Assembly: GCF_015220045.1 (NCBI RefSeq)
Contig: NZ_JADBGB010000001.1
Span: 1,455,001 to 1,519,000 of the forward strand
Length of the DNA stretch: 64,000 bases
Source: Marivivens aquimaris
GTDB lineage: Bacteria > Pseudomonadota > Alphaproteobacteria > Rhodobacterales > Rhodobacteraceae
Direction: 5' to 3'
A program made the translations under genes and the position numbers. Within the stretch, counting starts at the first letter, position 1, and every line of letters starts with the position of its first letter. The notes beneath the pieces were generated by a model that did no database searches, was not told the DNA's origin, and saw only the letters and a program-made list of their open reading frames with translations. Shown piece by piece: positions 54,034 through 61,912 of this stretch.

Positions 54034-56787
54034 ATGCCCATTCAGGTCGGCCAAGATACCGCCAAGACACGCCGCACGCTCAGCGTCGGCGACAAGTCGG
54101 TTTCCTACTATTCTATCCCTGCCGCTACCGAAGCAGGCCTCGGTGATTTCACCAAGCTGCCCGCATCGCTCAAAGTGGTTCTCGAAAACCTGCTGCGTTT
54201 CGAAGACGACGGCTTCTCGGTTTCCGTAGACGATATCAAGGCGTTTGCCGAATGGGCGACCCTCGGCGGGAAGAACCCGCGCGAGATCGCATACCGCCCT
54301 GCCCGCGTTCTGATGCAGGACTTCACCGGTGTTCCGGCTGTTGTCGACCTCGCCGCTATGCGCGACGGCATCAAGGCTCTGGGCGGCGACCCCAAGAAGA
54401 TCAACCCGCTGGTCCCCGTCGACCTCGTCATCGACCACTCGGTCATGATCGACGAATTCGGTAACCCGCGCGCGTTCCAGAAGAACGTCGACCTGGAATA
54501 CGAACGCAACATGGAGCGTTACCAGTTCCTCAAGTGGGGCCAGAACGCGTTCAACAACTTCCGCGTTGTTCCGCCGGGCACCGGCATCTGTCACCAGGTC
54601 AACGTCGAATACCTCGCGCAGACCGTCTGGACCGACACCGACCAGGACGGCAACGAAGTCGCATATCCTGACACCCTCGTCGGCACCGACTCGCACACCA
54701 CCATGGTGAACGGCCTTGCTGTTCTGGGTTGGGGCGTTGGCGGCATCGAAGCCGAAGCTGCAATGCTCGGCCAGCCGATCTCCATGCTGATCCCCGAAGT
54801 CGTCGGCTTCAAGCTGACCGGCGAGATGACCGAAGGCACCACCGGCACCGACCTCGTTCTGAAGGTCGTCGAAATGCTGCGTAAGCACGGCGTTGTTGGC
54901 AAGTTCGTCGAATTCTACGGCGAAGGCCTCGACAACCTGCCGCTCGCACAGCGTGCGACCATCGCGAACATGGCTCCGGAATACGGTGCGACCTGTGGTT
55001 TCTTCCCGATCGACGGCGAAACCCTGCACTACCTCGAACAGACCGGCCGTGACAAAGACCGCATCGCTCTGGTCGAAGCCTACGCCAAGGAAAACGGCTT
55101 CTGGCGCGACGAGAACTACGATCCGATCTACTCGTCCACGCTCGAACTGGACATGAACACCATCGTTCCGGCGATCTCGGGTCCGAAGCGTCCGCAGGAC
55201 TACGTTGCCCTCACTCAGGCTGCATCGTCGTTCATGAACGTCGTCAACGATTACCGCGGTATCGACACCTCGATGGCTGCAGAAGCCATGGAAGCCGAAG
55301 CACCGACCCCGACCCCGATCGAAGAAAAAGACCCGCGCAAGTCGCAGGCCGTCAAAGGCCAGGACTACGCCCTGCGTGACGGTTCGGTCGTGATCGCGTC
55401 GATCACCTCGTGCACCAACACCTCGAACCCCTACGTGCTGATCGGCGCTGGCCTCGTAGCCCGCAAAGCTCGCGAACTGGGTCTGGACCGCAAGCCGTGG
55501 GTCAAAACCTCGCTCGCACCGGGTTCGCAGGTCGTGACCGAGTACCTCAAGGCCGCCGGTCTTCAGGAAGACCTTGACGCGATTGGCTTCAACCTCGTCG
55601 GCTACGGCTGCACCACCTGTATCGGTAACTCGGGCCCGATCGCTCCGGAACTGTCCGAAGCCATCGCCGAGGGCGACCTGATCGCAACGTCGGTCCTGTC
55701 GGGCAACCGTAACTTCGAAGGCCGCATCTCGCCGGACGTTCGTGCCAACTACCTCGCGTCGCCGCCGCTCGTCGTCGCATACGCGCTGGCTGGTGACATG
55801 AACATCGACCTCACCACCGAGCCGCTCGGTCAGGGTAAAGACGGTCAGGATGTCTACCTGAAGGACATCTGGCCGACCAACGCCGAGATCGCCGAGCTGG
55901 TCGAAAAGACCGTCACCCGCGAAGCGTTCCTCAGCAAGTACGCTGACGTCTTCAAGGGCGACGAGAAGTGGCAGGGCGTCGAGACCACCGAGGGTGAAAC
56001 CTACGACTGGCCGGCTTCGTCGACCTACATCCAGAACCCGCCGTACTTCCAAGGCATGTCCAAGGATAAAGGCTCGATCAACAACATCGAAAACGCCAAA
56101 GTCCTGCTCATCCTCGGCGACATGGTCACCACCGACCACATCTCGCCCGCAGGTTCGTTCAAGGACACCACGCCGGCTGGTAAGTACCTGCTGGAACGTC
56201 AGGTCGCTCCGAAGGACTTCAACAGCTACGGTTCGCGCCGTGGTAACCACGAAATCATGATGCGCGGCACTTTCGCCAACATCCGCATCAAGAACGAGAT
56301 GCTCAACGGCGTCGAAGGTGGTTACACCAAGGGTCCGGATGGCGAGCAGACTTCGGTCTTCGACGCGTCGATGGCCTATCAGGAACAGGGCACCCCGCTC
56401 GTCGTCTTCGGCGGCGAACAGTACGGTGCAGGTTCGTCGCGTGACTGGGCTGCCAAGGGTACTGCCCTGCTCGGCGTGAAGGCTGTCATCGCGGAATCGT
56501 TCGAACGTATCCACCGCTCGAACCTCGTTGGCATGGGCGTCATCCCGTTCGAATTCACCGAAGGCGACACCCGTCTTTCGCTGAACCTGACCGGCGATGA
56601 AACCGTCACCATCGAAGGCCTGACCACGGTTCGTCCGCTGGAAGTCCTCAAGGCGGTCATCACCTACGCGAACGGCGAGTCCAAGACCATCGACGTCCGC
56701 TGCCGCATCGATACGGCTCCGGAAATCGAATACATCGAAAACGGCGGCGTGCTGCACTACGTGCTGCGTAACCTCGCCAAATCCTGA
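54034..56787 (+). CDS. acnA: Aconitate hydratase A
   Basis: [4Fe-4S] enzyme of the TCA cycle interconverting citrate and isocitrate. The 917-residue length is that of the AcnA/IRP type. Cluster ligands are in SITSCTNTSNP (Cys near 458) and GYGCTTCIGNSGP (about 525-537). The swivel domain near the C-terminus shows GAGSSRDWAAKG and ESFERIHRSNLVGMG. Single-gene transcription unit with its own terminator. Confidence 0.97.
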   Translation: MPIQVGQDTAKTRRTLSVGDKSVSYYSIPAATEAGLGDFTKLPASLKVVLENLLRFEDDGFSVSVDDIKAFAEWATLGGKNPREIAYRPARVLMQDFTGVPAVVDLAAMRDGIKALGGDPKKINPLVPVDLVIDHSVMIDEFGNPRAFQKNVDLEYERNMERYQFLKWGQNAFNNFRVVPPGTGICHQVNVEYLAQTVWTDTDQDGNEVAYPDTLVGTDSHTTMVNGLAVLGWGVGGIEAEAAMLGQPISMLIPEVVGFKLTGEMTEGTTGTDLVLKVVEMLRKHGVVGKFVEFYGEGLDNLPLAQRATIANMAPEYGATCGFFPIDGETLHYLEQTGRDKDRIALVEAYAKENGFWRDENYDPIYSSTLELDMNTIVPAISGPKRPQDYVALTQAASSFMNVVNDYRGIDTSMAAEAMEAEAPTPTPIEEKDPRKSQAVKGQDYALRDGSVVIASITSCTNTSNPYVLIGAGLVARKARELGLDRKPWVKTSLAPGSQVVTEYLKAAGLQEDLDAIGFNLVGYGCTTCIGNSGPIAPELSEAIAEGDLIATSVLSGNRNFEGRISPDVRANYLASPPLVVAYALAGDMNIDLTTEPLGQGKDGQDVYLKDIWPTNAEIAELVEKTVTREAFLSKYADVFKGDEKWQGVETTEGETYDWPASSTYIQNPPYFQGMSKDKGSINNIENAKVLLILGDMVTTDHISPAGSFKDTTPAGKYLLERQVAPKDFNSYGSRRGNHEIMMRGTFANIRIKNEMLNGVEGGYTKGPDGEQTSVFDASMAYQEQGTPLVVFGGEQYGAGSSRDWAAKGTALLGVKAVIAESFERIHRSNLVGMGVIPFEFTEGDTRLSLNLTGDETVTIEGLTTVRPLEVLKAVITYANGESKTIDVRCRIDTAPEIEYIENGGVLHYVLRNLAKS

Positions 56788-56806
56788 TAAATTCTGGATA
56801 GAAATC

Positions 56807-56836
56807 AAAAGGCTCCGCTTCGGCGGGGCTTTTTTT
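56807..56836 (+). terminator. Terminator of acnA
   Basis: AAAAGGCTCCGC-TTCG-GCGGGGCTTTTTTT; stem with one G-T wobble and a 7-base T-run, 20 bases after the acnA stop. Confidence 0.9.
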
Positions 56837-57016
56837 GTTGGGACTTTTCGTTCTCCCATAGGATGTATGGAGAATGCGAATTATCGCTCTAATAAAGATT
56901 GACAGGACTCATCCCAAGCGTGAGAACAGTATCAAGCGCGCAATGCACCCGTGTTTTTCGGTTTCCCAGTGCTCGGTTAGCGGTGCAAAGTGCGCAAGAG
57001 CGCTGCGCGCGCTCGA

Positions 57017-57046
57017 AGCGACGGCCGCTGCCCGGTGGCCGTCGCT
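57017..57046. other. 10-bp perfect hairpin in the acnA downstream region
   Basis: AGCGACGGCC (57017-57026) pairs with GGCCGTCGCT (57037-57046) around a 10-base loop. CTTCGTTTC follows on the + strand. A TTGACA box is at 56900, ~120 bp upstream, so a short transcript ending here is possible. It precedes the DnaA boxes by ~30 bp. Confidence 0.45.
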
Positions 57047-57076
57047 CTTCGTTTCAGCCCACAGTTTTTGCACCAC

Positions 57077-57236
57077 TTATCCACAAGGTTTTCCTGCGTT
57101 CTGAGGGGTTATACCCAAAGTTATCCACAGGGCCTGAGAGTTATTTTCGGGGTGTCAGAGGTCGCCGAAATCGCCCGTTAACCGCCTCTTAAACATATCC
57201 ACAGGCTTACCCCCCGCTGAGTCAGCTATGTCCACA
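57077..57236 (+). promoter_or_regulatory. Cluster of DnaA boxes with a CtrA-type box (possible origin or DnaA-controlled region)
   Basis: Two perfect DnaA boxes TTATCCACA are at 57077-57085 and 57121-57129; close variants ATATCCACA (57195-57203) and ATGTCCACA (57228-57236) follow, all in the same orientation. Between them is a perfect CtrA-type site TTAA-N7-TTAA at 57178-57192. The region lies in 455 bp without a gene (56837-57291) between the acnA terminator and the unknown gene at 57292. It looks like an alphaproteobacterial origin, but a DnaA-titrating or promoter region is also possible. Confidence 0.55.
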
Positions 57237-57291
57237 GGATTCCCCCCGAGTCCGGTTTGCCGAATCCCTTTTATGGTGATGACTCAAGGGC

Positions 57292-57759
57292 ATGGATAAT
57301 ATTCAACTGCACCACCTGCGCATCAAGGCCGACGGCCAGCTTCCGAAGCTTCCCATGGAGCGTCCCTACGCTCTGGTCCTGATCGCCCACGAAGAGACGT
57401 CGGATCGCTTCCGCCGCGCCGTGACCGAGATCATGGCAACGGGAAGCTGCGTGCAGGCGAATATCTGGGGTGAGGACGCCGAGGACTGGCAGGATTGCAC
57501 GGAGGCCGCCAATGCCTTCGCGATCATGACCGAAGAGCGTTCCGAGACGATCCCCGACATCGTGGTCAGCTCGCAGTCGAACCGCGCGATCGACGACGTG
57601 TTCGCATTCGCATCGGCCCACATGAACGATCTGGAGATCGAAGGCGTGGACCTGATGATCACTCTGGAAATCGGCCGCCCCGCGTTCCGCTACGACCTGA
57701 CGTCGATGGCGCACCGCGCCGCAGCGGATTACGGGATGCAGGCCGCGCTGGCCTGCTGA
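57292..57759 (+). CDS. Protein of unknown function downstream of the DnaA-box region
   Basis: 155-residue acidic cytoplasmic protein I do not recognise. Patterns: LHHLRIKADGQLPKLPMERPY at the N-terminus, LVLIAHEETSDRFRRAVTEIM, an EDAEDWQDCTEAAN segment and PDIVVSSQSNRAIDDV. It reads as an alpha/beta fold (DUF-type) without signal peptide. AAGGGC precedes the ATG. Being 56 bp beyond the last DnaA-like box, its promoter must lie within or beside that cluster. Convergent with ccmG. Confidence 0.65.
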   Translation: MDNIQLHHLRIKADGQLPKLPMERPYALVLIAHEETSDRFRRAVTEIMATGSCVQANIWGEDAEDWQDCTEAANAFAIMTEERSETIPDIVVSSQSNRAIDDVFAFASAHMNDLEIEGVDLMITLEIGRPAFRYDLTSMAHRAAADYGMQAALAC

Positions 57760-57762
57760 GGC

Positions 57763-58302
57763 TTACTCGGCCATCGCCTTTTCAAGCTCCGGCAGGAACC
57801 GGTTCTCGTAGTCGGCCCCCAGCAGCGGGCCGGCAAAGCGGAATAGCACTTTGCCGTCACCATCCACGATGAATGTCTCCGGCGGAGCGGTCACGCCCCA
57901 GTCGATGCTCACGCGCCCGCGCGGATCGAAGGCGGAGGCGAAGTACGGATTGCCCTCTTCGTCGAGGTATTCGAGCGCGGCGCCCTCCTCGTCACGGAAG
58001 TTCACGCCCGCAATGCGGATGCCGTCATTCGCCATCTCGGTCAGCACCGGATGCTCGGCGCGGCACGGCGGGCACCAGCTCGCCCAGAAGTTCACCAGCG
58101 TCAGCTCGCCGCTGCGCAGGTCATCGTCGCTGAGCACAGGCTCGCCCGTCAGGCCCTGATCAGGCAGCGCGGGGGCGTCTTTACCAATCAGCATCGACGG
58201 CAGGTCCTCGCCGTCGCCAAAGTACATCTGACCGAGGAACAGGCCCGCGATGGCCGCGAAGGCCACGGGCGGGATCAGCGCCAGAACAGGGATCTTAGCC
58301 AT
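57763..58302 (-). CDS. ccmG: Thiol:disulfide interchange protein CcmG/DsbE
   Basis: Membrane-anchored thioredoxin-fold reductant (179 residues) that keeps apocytochrome c or CcmH thiols reduced during cytochrome c maturation. One N-terminal membrane anchor (about 5-26), active site WASWCPPCRAEHP (about 73-85) and the GVTAPPETFIVD cis-proline region. ATG overlaps the ccmD stop within ATGGCTAA. Last gene of the ccm operon here; ccmE, F and H are elsewhere. Confidence 0.94.
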   Translation of the reverse strand: MAKIPVLALIPPVAFAAIAGLFLGQMYFGDGEDLPSMLIGKDAPALPDQGLTGEPVLSDDDLRSGELTLVNFWASWCPPCRAEHPVLTEMANDGIRIAGVNFRDEEGAALEYLDEEGNPYFASAFDPRGRVSIDWGVTAPPETFIVDGDGKVLFRFAGPLLGADYENRFLPELEKAMAE

Positions 58303-58441
58303 TCTTGGCCTCCACCTGCGCGAGGCGTAGCTTGGCCTTGCGGCTCTGCGTCAGCGACTGGATGACAAGGGCCGCAACGAACGTGACGGTGACGCCATAG
58401 CAGGCCCAGACGTGGAATGTGTGTTTGCCGAAGTCGATCAT
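58295..58441 (-). CDS. ccmD: Heme exporter protein CcmD
   Basis: Very small bitopic membrane protein of 48 residues, below the usual ORF size cut-off. It reads MIDFGKHTFHVWACYGVTVT at the start, with a hydrophobic segment (about 11-30) and a basic tail (SRKAKLRLAQVEAKNG). This is the CcmD pattern that tethers the holo-CcmE chaperone to CcmABC. It overlaps ccmC by ATGA and ccmG by 8 bases. Confidence 0.92.
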   Translation of the reverse strand: MIDFGKHTFHVWACYGVTVTFVAALVIQSLTQSRKAKLRLAQVEAKNG

Positions 58442-59169
58442 GCGGACCTCCGTTGGCGGGCCTCCAGCGCGTCAGCGCGGCGGAGGCGGATTTCGGTGTT
58501 GGTGCGGATCAGGACCAGCGCGAGGAACAACAGGCCAAAGCCCAGCATCGCGATGACAGACGGGTACCAGAAGGACGGGTCGATGTGGGTTTCCTTGTCA
58601 GCCGAGAAGGTCGAATCCTGATGGAGGCCATTGCTCCAGAAACGGACGGCGTAGCGCGACAGCAGCGCGAAGATCGACCCGACGAGGCAGAGGACACTGG
58701 TCAGGTCGGCTGCGGTGTCGTTGTCCTCGATCGCGGACCACAGCGCCATGTAGCCGAGGTAGAACAGGAACAGGATCAGGAACGACGTCAGGCGCGGCTC
58801 CCACTGCCACCATGTGCCCCAAGTGGGCTGGCCCCAGATCGCGCCGGTGATGAGAGCGATGAGCGTCATGGTCGCGCCGATGGGCGCTGCGGCCTTGGCG
58901 GCGAGCGCCGAGACGTGGTGACGGCGGATCAGCCAGATCAGCGAGGCGACGAACATCATGAACCACGCATTGATGGCCATGAGCGCGGTTGGGACGTGGA
59001 CGAACAGGATCTTGACCGACGCGCCGAAATTCTCGGCGTCAGGCGTGAACAGAAGCCCCCAGACAAGGCCGACGACCATCGCGGCAAGCGCAATGCCCAG
59101 CACCCAAGGGATGATGGGCGTGGTGGTCGCCATGAACTTCTTCGGGTTTGCGTATTCCCAGATCGACAT
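58438..59169 (-). CDS. ccmC: Heme ABC transporter permease CcmC
   Basis: Six-TM heme-handling protein of 243 residues that loads heme on CcmE. The tryptophan-rich WWD-type motif WGTWWQWEPRLTS (about 116-128) and the flanking conserved His (HVPTALMAINAWF and SNGLHQDST) are present. AGAGGAACCT precedes the ATG. Confidence 0.95.
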   Translation of the reverse strand: MSIWEYANPKKFMATTTPIIPWVLGIALAAMVVGLVWGLLFTPDAENFGASVKILFVHVPTALMAINAWFMMFVASLIWLIRRHHVSALAAKAAAPIGATMTLIALITGAIWGQPTWGTWWQWEPRLTSFLILFLFYLGYMALWSAIEDNDTAADLTSVLCLVGSIFALLSRYAVRFWSNGLHQDSTFSADKETHIDPSFWYPSVIAMLGFGLLFLALVLIRTNTEIRLRRADALEARQRRSA

Positions 59170-59213
59170 AGGTTCCTCTTATCCCCGTATTACGGTGGCG
59201 GCTCAATCCCCGA

Positions 59214-59870
59214 TCACTTCAGATTGACGCGAAGTGCCGCGCCGCTCGCGAAGGGCAGCAGGGCGAACGCGCCAAAGGTGATACCGGCGAGCATGACGAA
59301 TGGTGTGGTGGCGTCCATCGCTTCGGACCCGCGGCGCACGGCCTCTGCGCCGAAGACCAGCGTGGGCACGTAAAGCGGCAGGACGAGGAGCGAGAGCAGC
59401 AGTCCGCCGCGTTTCAGGCCGACGGTCAGCGCCGCGCCAAAGGTGCCGATGATCGACAGCGCGGGCGTGCCGAGGGCGAGCGACAGTGTGAGGTAGCCGT
59501 AAGCCTCGGTCTGCATGTGCAGCAGCACGCCAAGCGCAGGCGCGGCGAGCGTCAGCGGCAGGCCCGTGGTGAGCCAGTGGGCGACGGCTTTGGTGACGGA
59601 GGCCGCTTCGAGCGGCAAAGGCGACGTGGCGAGCAGCGCCAGCGAGCCGTCCTCAAAGTCCAGCGCGAAAATCCGGTCGAGTGACAGGAGGCACGACAGC
59701 AGCGCCGCGACCCAGAGGATGCCAGGGGCGATGGGCTCCAGCACGGTTTTGTCGGGGCCAACGCCGAAAGGCACCAGCACGATAACGATCAGGAAGAACG
59801 CGAGGCCGAGGCCGAAGCCCCCGCCTGCCCTCACAGCAAGCCGCAGGTCACGGAGCAGAAGTGCGATCAC
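59214..59870 (-). CDS. ccmB: Heme exporter permease CcmB
   Basis: 218-residue multi-TM ABC permease partner of CcmA, needed for release of holo-CcmE. LLLRDLRLAVRAGG at the N-terminus and SLDRIFALDFEDGSLALL are family marks. Its ATG overlaps the ccmA stop (ATGA). There are 44 bp to ccmC. Confidence 0.93.
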   Translation of the reverse strand: MIALLLRDLRLAVRAGGGFGLGLAFFLIVIVLVPFGVGPDKTVLEPIAPGILWVAALLSCLLSLDRIFALDFEDGSLALLATSPLPLEAASVTKAVAHWLTTGLPLTLAAPALGVLLHMQTEAYGYLTLSLALGTPALSIIGTFGAALTVGLKRGGLLLSLLVLPLYVPTLVFGAEAVRRGSEAMDATTPFVMLAGITFGAFALLPFASGAALRVNLK

Positions 59871-60484
59871 AGGAACGCCTCGTCACTGCCGCCAGCGGCG
59901 TCGGGGGCCGCGCGAAATGGCTCCAGGTCCATTTCCGGCGCGTCGAGGCCAAGGTCGATGTGGGTGGCGATGACGGCGATGCCGCCTTGGTCGAGGTGCT
60001 GATGCTGGAGGAAGTCCGCAAACAGCTTCACCGAAAAGCGGTCGAGCGACACGGTGGGCTCATCAAGGAACAGCACCTTGCGCCCGATCACACCGAGGCG
60101 CGACAGGCCAAGGCGGCGTTTCTGACCAGCCGAGAGCGTCCCCGCAGCGCGCTGGCGCAGGTCAACAAGGTCGAATTTTTCGTAAACGGTGTCCGGCACT
60201 TGGTTGCCGTAGACGTCGGCCCAGAAACGCAGGTTTTCTTCGACCGTCAGCTGGGATTTCACACCGTCCGCGTGGCTGGCGTAGGCGCTTTCATCCTCGG
60301 GGCAGTCGATCTGGCCGCTCTGTTCGGGCTGAAGGCCAGCCAGCGTGCGCAGAAGGGTCGTCTTGCCGATCCCGTTGGCACCGCGCAGCACGAGCGCCTG
60401 CCCAGCCGGAACCGTGAAAGACACGTTTTCCAGTACGGGAATACCGCCGCGCGCGACCGTCAGATCAGAGACTTTGAGTTCCAT
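59867..60484 (-). CDS. ccmA: Heme exporter ATP-binding protein CcmA
   Basis: ABC ATPase of 205 residues. Walker A is RGANGIGKTTLL (about 34-45), the signature is LSAGQKRRLGLSRL, and Walker B is VLFLDEPTVSLD. CcmA-specific features are the short length and the missing accessory domain. First gene of ccmABCDG, 37 bp after the Mth938-like gene. Confidence 0.95.
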   Translation of the reverse strand: MELKVSDLTVARGGIPVLENVSFTVPAGQALVLRGANGIGKTTLLRTLAGLQPEQSGQIDCPEDESAYASHADGVKSQLTVEENLRFWADVYGNQVPDTVYEKFDLVDLRQRAAGTLSAGQKRRLGLSRLGVIGRKVLFLDEPTVSLDRFSVKLFADFLQHQHLDQGGIAVIATHIDLGLDAPEMDLEPFRAAPDAAGGSDEAFL

Positions 60485-60521
60485 ACCAACGCTCTAACCT
60501 ATCCCGCGCGACGCGCAAAGC

Positions 60522-60875
60522 TCAGACAGGCAACAGCGCCAAAGCGACGCGGCGGCCTTCGGACAGAAGCACGTTGTAGGTGCGGCAGGCGGCGGGCGAA
60601 GACATGGGTTCGGCGCCGATTCCGGCCTCCTCCATCACCTCGCGGAATTCCTTGGGAAGGTGGGCGATTTCCTCGCCCGTGCCGACGAAGAACACGTCAA
60701 CCTTGTCCTTGAGCGCCAGCAGCGCGGCGGTGTCGTCGTAGCCACCCCAGGACTGGATACCGGAAGGCGAAACGATAACCGGACCTTCGAAAACCTCACC
60801 GCCGATGCGGAAGAAACCGGGTCCGTAACCGTCCACGGGCTTGGCATCGTTGTATTCGATTTCGTTCAGTCGCAT
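60522..60875 (-). CDS. Mth938-like (DUF498) protein
   Basis: 117-residue protein with the Mth938/NDUFAF3 fold: GYGPGFFRIGGEVFEGPVIV at the N-terminus, DVFFVGTGEEIAHLP and CRTYNVLLSEGRRVALALL at the end. NDUFAF3 is a complex I assembly factor in mitochondria; a link to protein export or respiratory assembly is suggested by its position between secF and ccmA but not shown. ATG at 60875 follows AAGAGGCC-type sequence; the frame extends to 61001 without support. Confidence 0.85.
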   Translation of the reverse strand: MRLNEIEYNDAKPVDGYGPGFFRIGGEVFEGPVIVSPSGIQSWGGYDDTAALLALKDKVDVFFVGTGEEIAHLPKEFREVMEEAGIGAEPMSSPAACRTYNVLLSEGRRVALALLPV

Positions 60876-60942
60876 GTTGGCCTCTTTCGTTCTGCGGGCA
60901 TTGTCGCAGAAAGCATCGGGGCCCGAAAGGGCCCCGACAAAC

Positions 60943-61911
60943 TTATGCATCGATGTCCATGAACTGGTTTCCGGAAGGTTTCTTTTCCTTCGACCAGTCA
61001 CGTTTGACGCCGAGCATCAGAACGATGTTTTTCGCGACATAGATCGACGAATACGTACCGACGATAATGCCCCATGTGATCGCCAGCACGAAGCCGCGGA
61101 TCACGTCGCCGCCGAGAACGAGCAGCGCGATGAGCGCCAGCAACGTGGTGCCCGAGGTCATGACGGTACGGCTGAGCGTCTCGTTGGCCGAGAGGTTCAG
61201 AACGTCGATCAGCGGCATCTTCTTGTACTTGATCAGGTTCTCGCGGGCACGGTCAAAGACCACCACGGTATCGTTGATCGAGTAGCCGACGATTGTCAGC
61301 AGCGCCGCGATGGTCGCGAGGTCGAATTTCAGCTGGAAGATCGACCAGAGACCGATGGTCAGCAAAACGTCGTGGATCAAAGCCGCGACCGCACCGATCG
61401 CGAACTGCCATTCGAAGCGCGCCCAGATGTAGATCACGATCGCCACGATCGCAGCCAGAACAGCGTAGATCGCGGTGTTGATCAGTTCGCCCGACACCTT
61501 GGGACCGACGGATTCGACCGACGGGAAGGTGATGGACGGATCGACCTGCTGCAGTGCCTCTTCGACCTGCTGGACAATCTCTGCCGAGATGCTCTCCTGA
61601 CCTTCTTGCGCTTGGATACGGATCATCGCGACGTGTTCGTCCGCCGCGAAGGTCGGATCGAAAACTTCGGTGATGACCACATCGCCCAGACCGAGCGGAT
61701 CGATCGCGGCGCGGTAATCGGCAACCGATACCTCGCTGGTCGAGTCCGTACGGATGGTCGTGCCGCCGCGGAAGTCGATGCCGAAGTTCAGTCCCAGAAC
61801 GAGGAACAGAATGATCGACGCGATGACCGCGACGACCGACGCGCCGAACGTGTAGCGGGCCGCTTTGAAGAAGTTGAAGTTGGTTTCTTGGGGAATCAGA
61901 CGGAGCCGCAT
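60943..61911 (-). CDS. secF: Protein translocase subunit SecF
   Basis: Six-TM SecDF subunit of 322 residues that uses the proton motive force to pull secreted proteins to the periplasm. LNFGIDFRGGTTIRTD near the N-terminus, the KVSGELINTAIYAV TM region, YSINDTVVVFDRARENL and RTVMTSGTTLLALIALL are family motifs. The ATG is one base after the secD stop. Confidence 0.95.
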   Translation of the reverse strand: MRLRLIPQETNFNFFKAARYTFGASVVAVIASIILFLVLGLNFGIDFRGGTTIRTDSTSEVSVADYRAAIDPLGLGDVVITEVFDPTFAADEHVAMIRIQAQEGQESISAEIVQQVEEALQQVDPSITFPSVESVGPKVSGELINTAIYAVLAAIVAIVIYIWARFEWQFAIGAVAALIHDVLLTIGLWSIFQLKFDLATIAALLTIVGYSINDTVVVFDRARENLIKYKKMPLIDVLNLSANETLSRTVMTSGTTLLALIALLVLGGDVIRGFVLAITWGIIVGTYSSIYVAKNIVLMLGVKRDWSKEKKPSGNQFMDIDA

Positions 61912-61912
61912 G

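Noticed and set aside
53980-56859. 959-codon minus strand reading frame opposite acnA
   Set aside because: Shadow of the aconitase gene; no motif, no ribosome-binding site, and aconitase is intact on the + strand.
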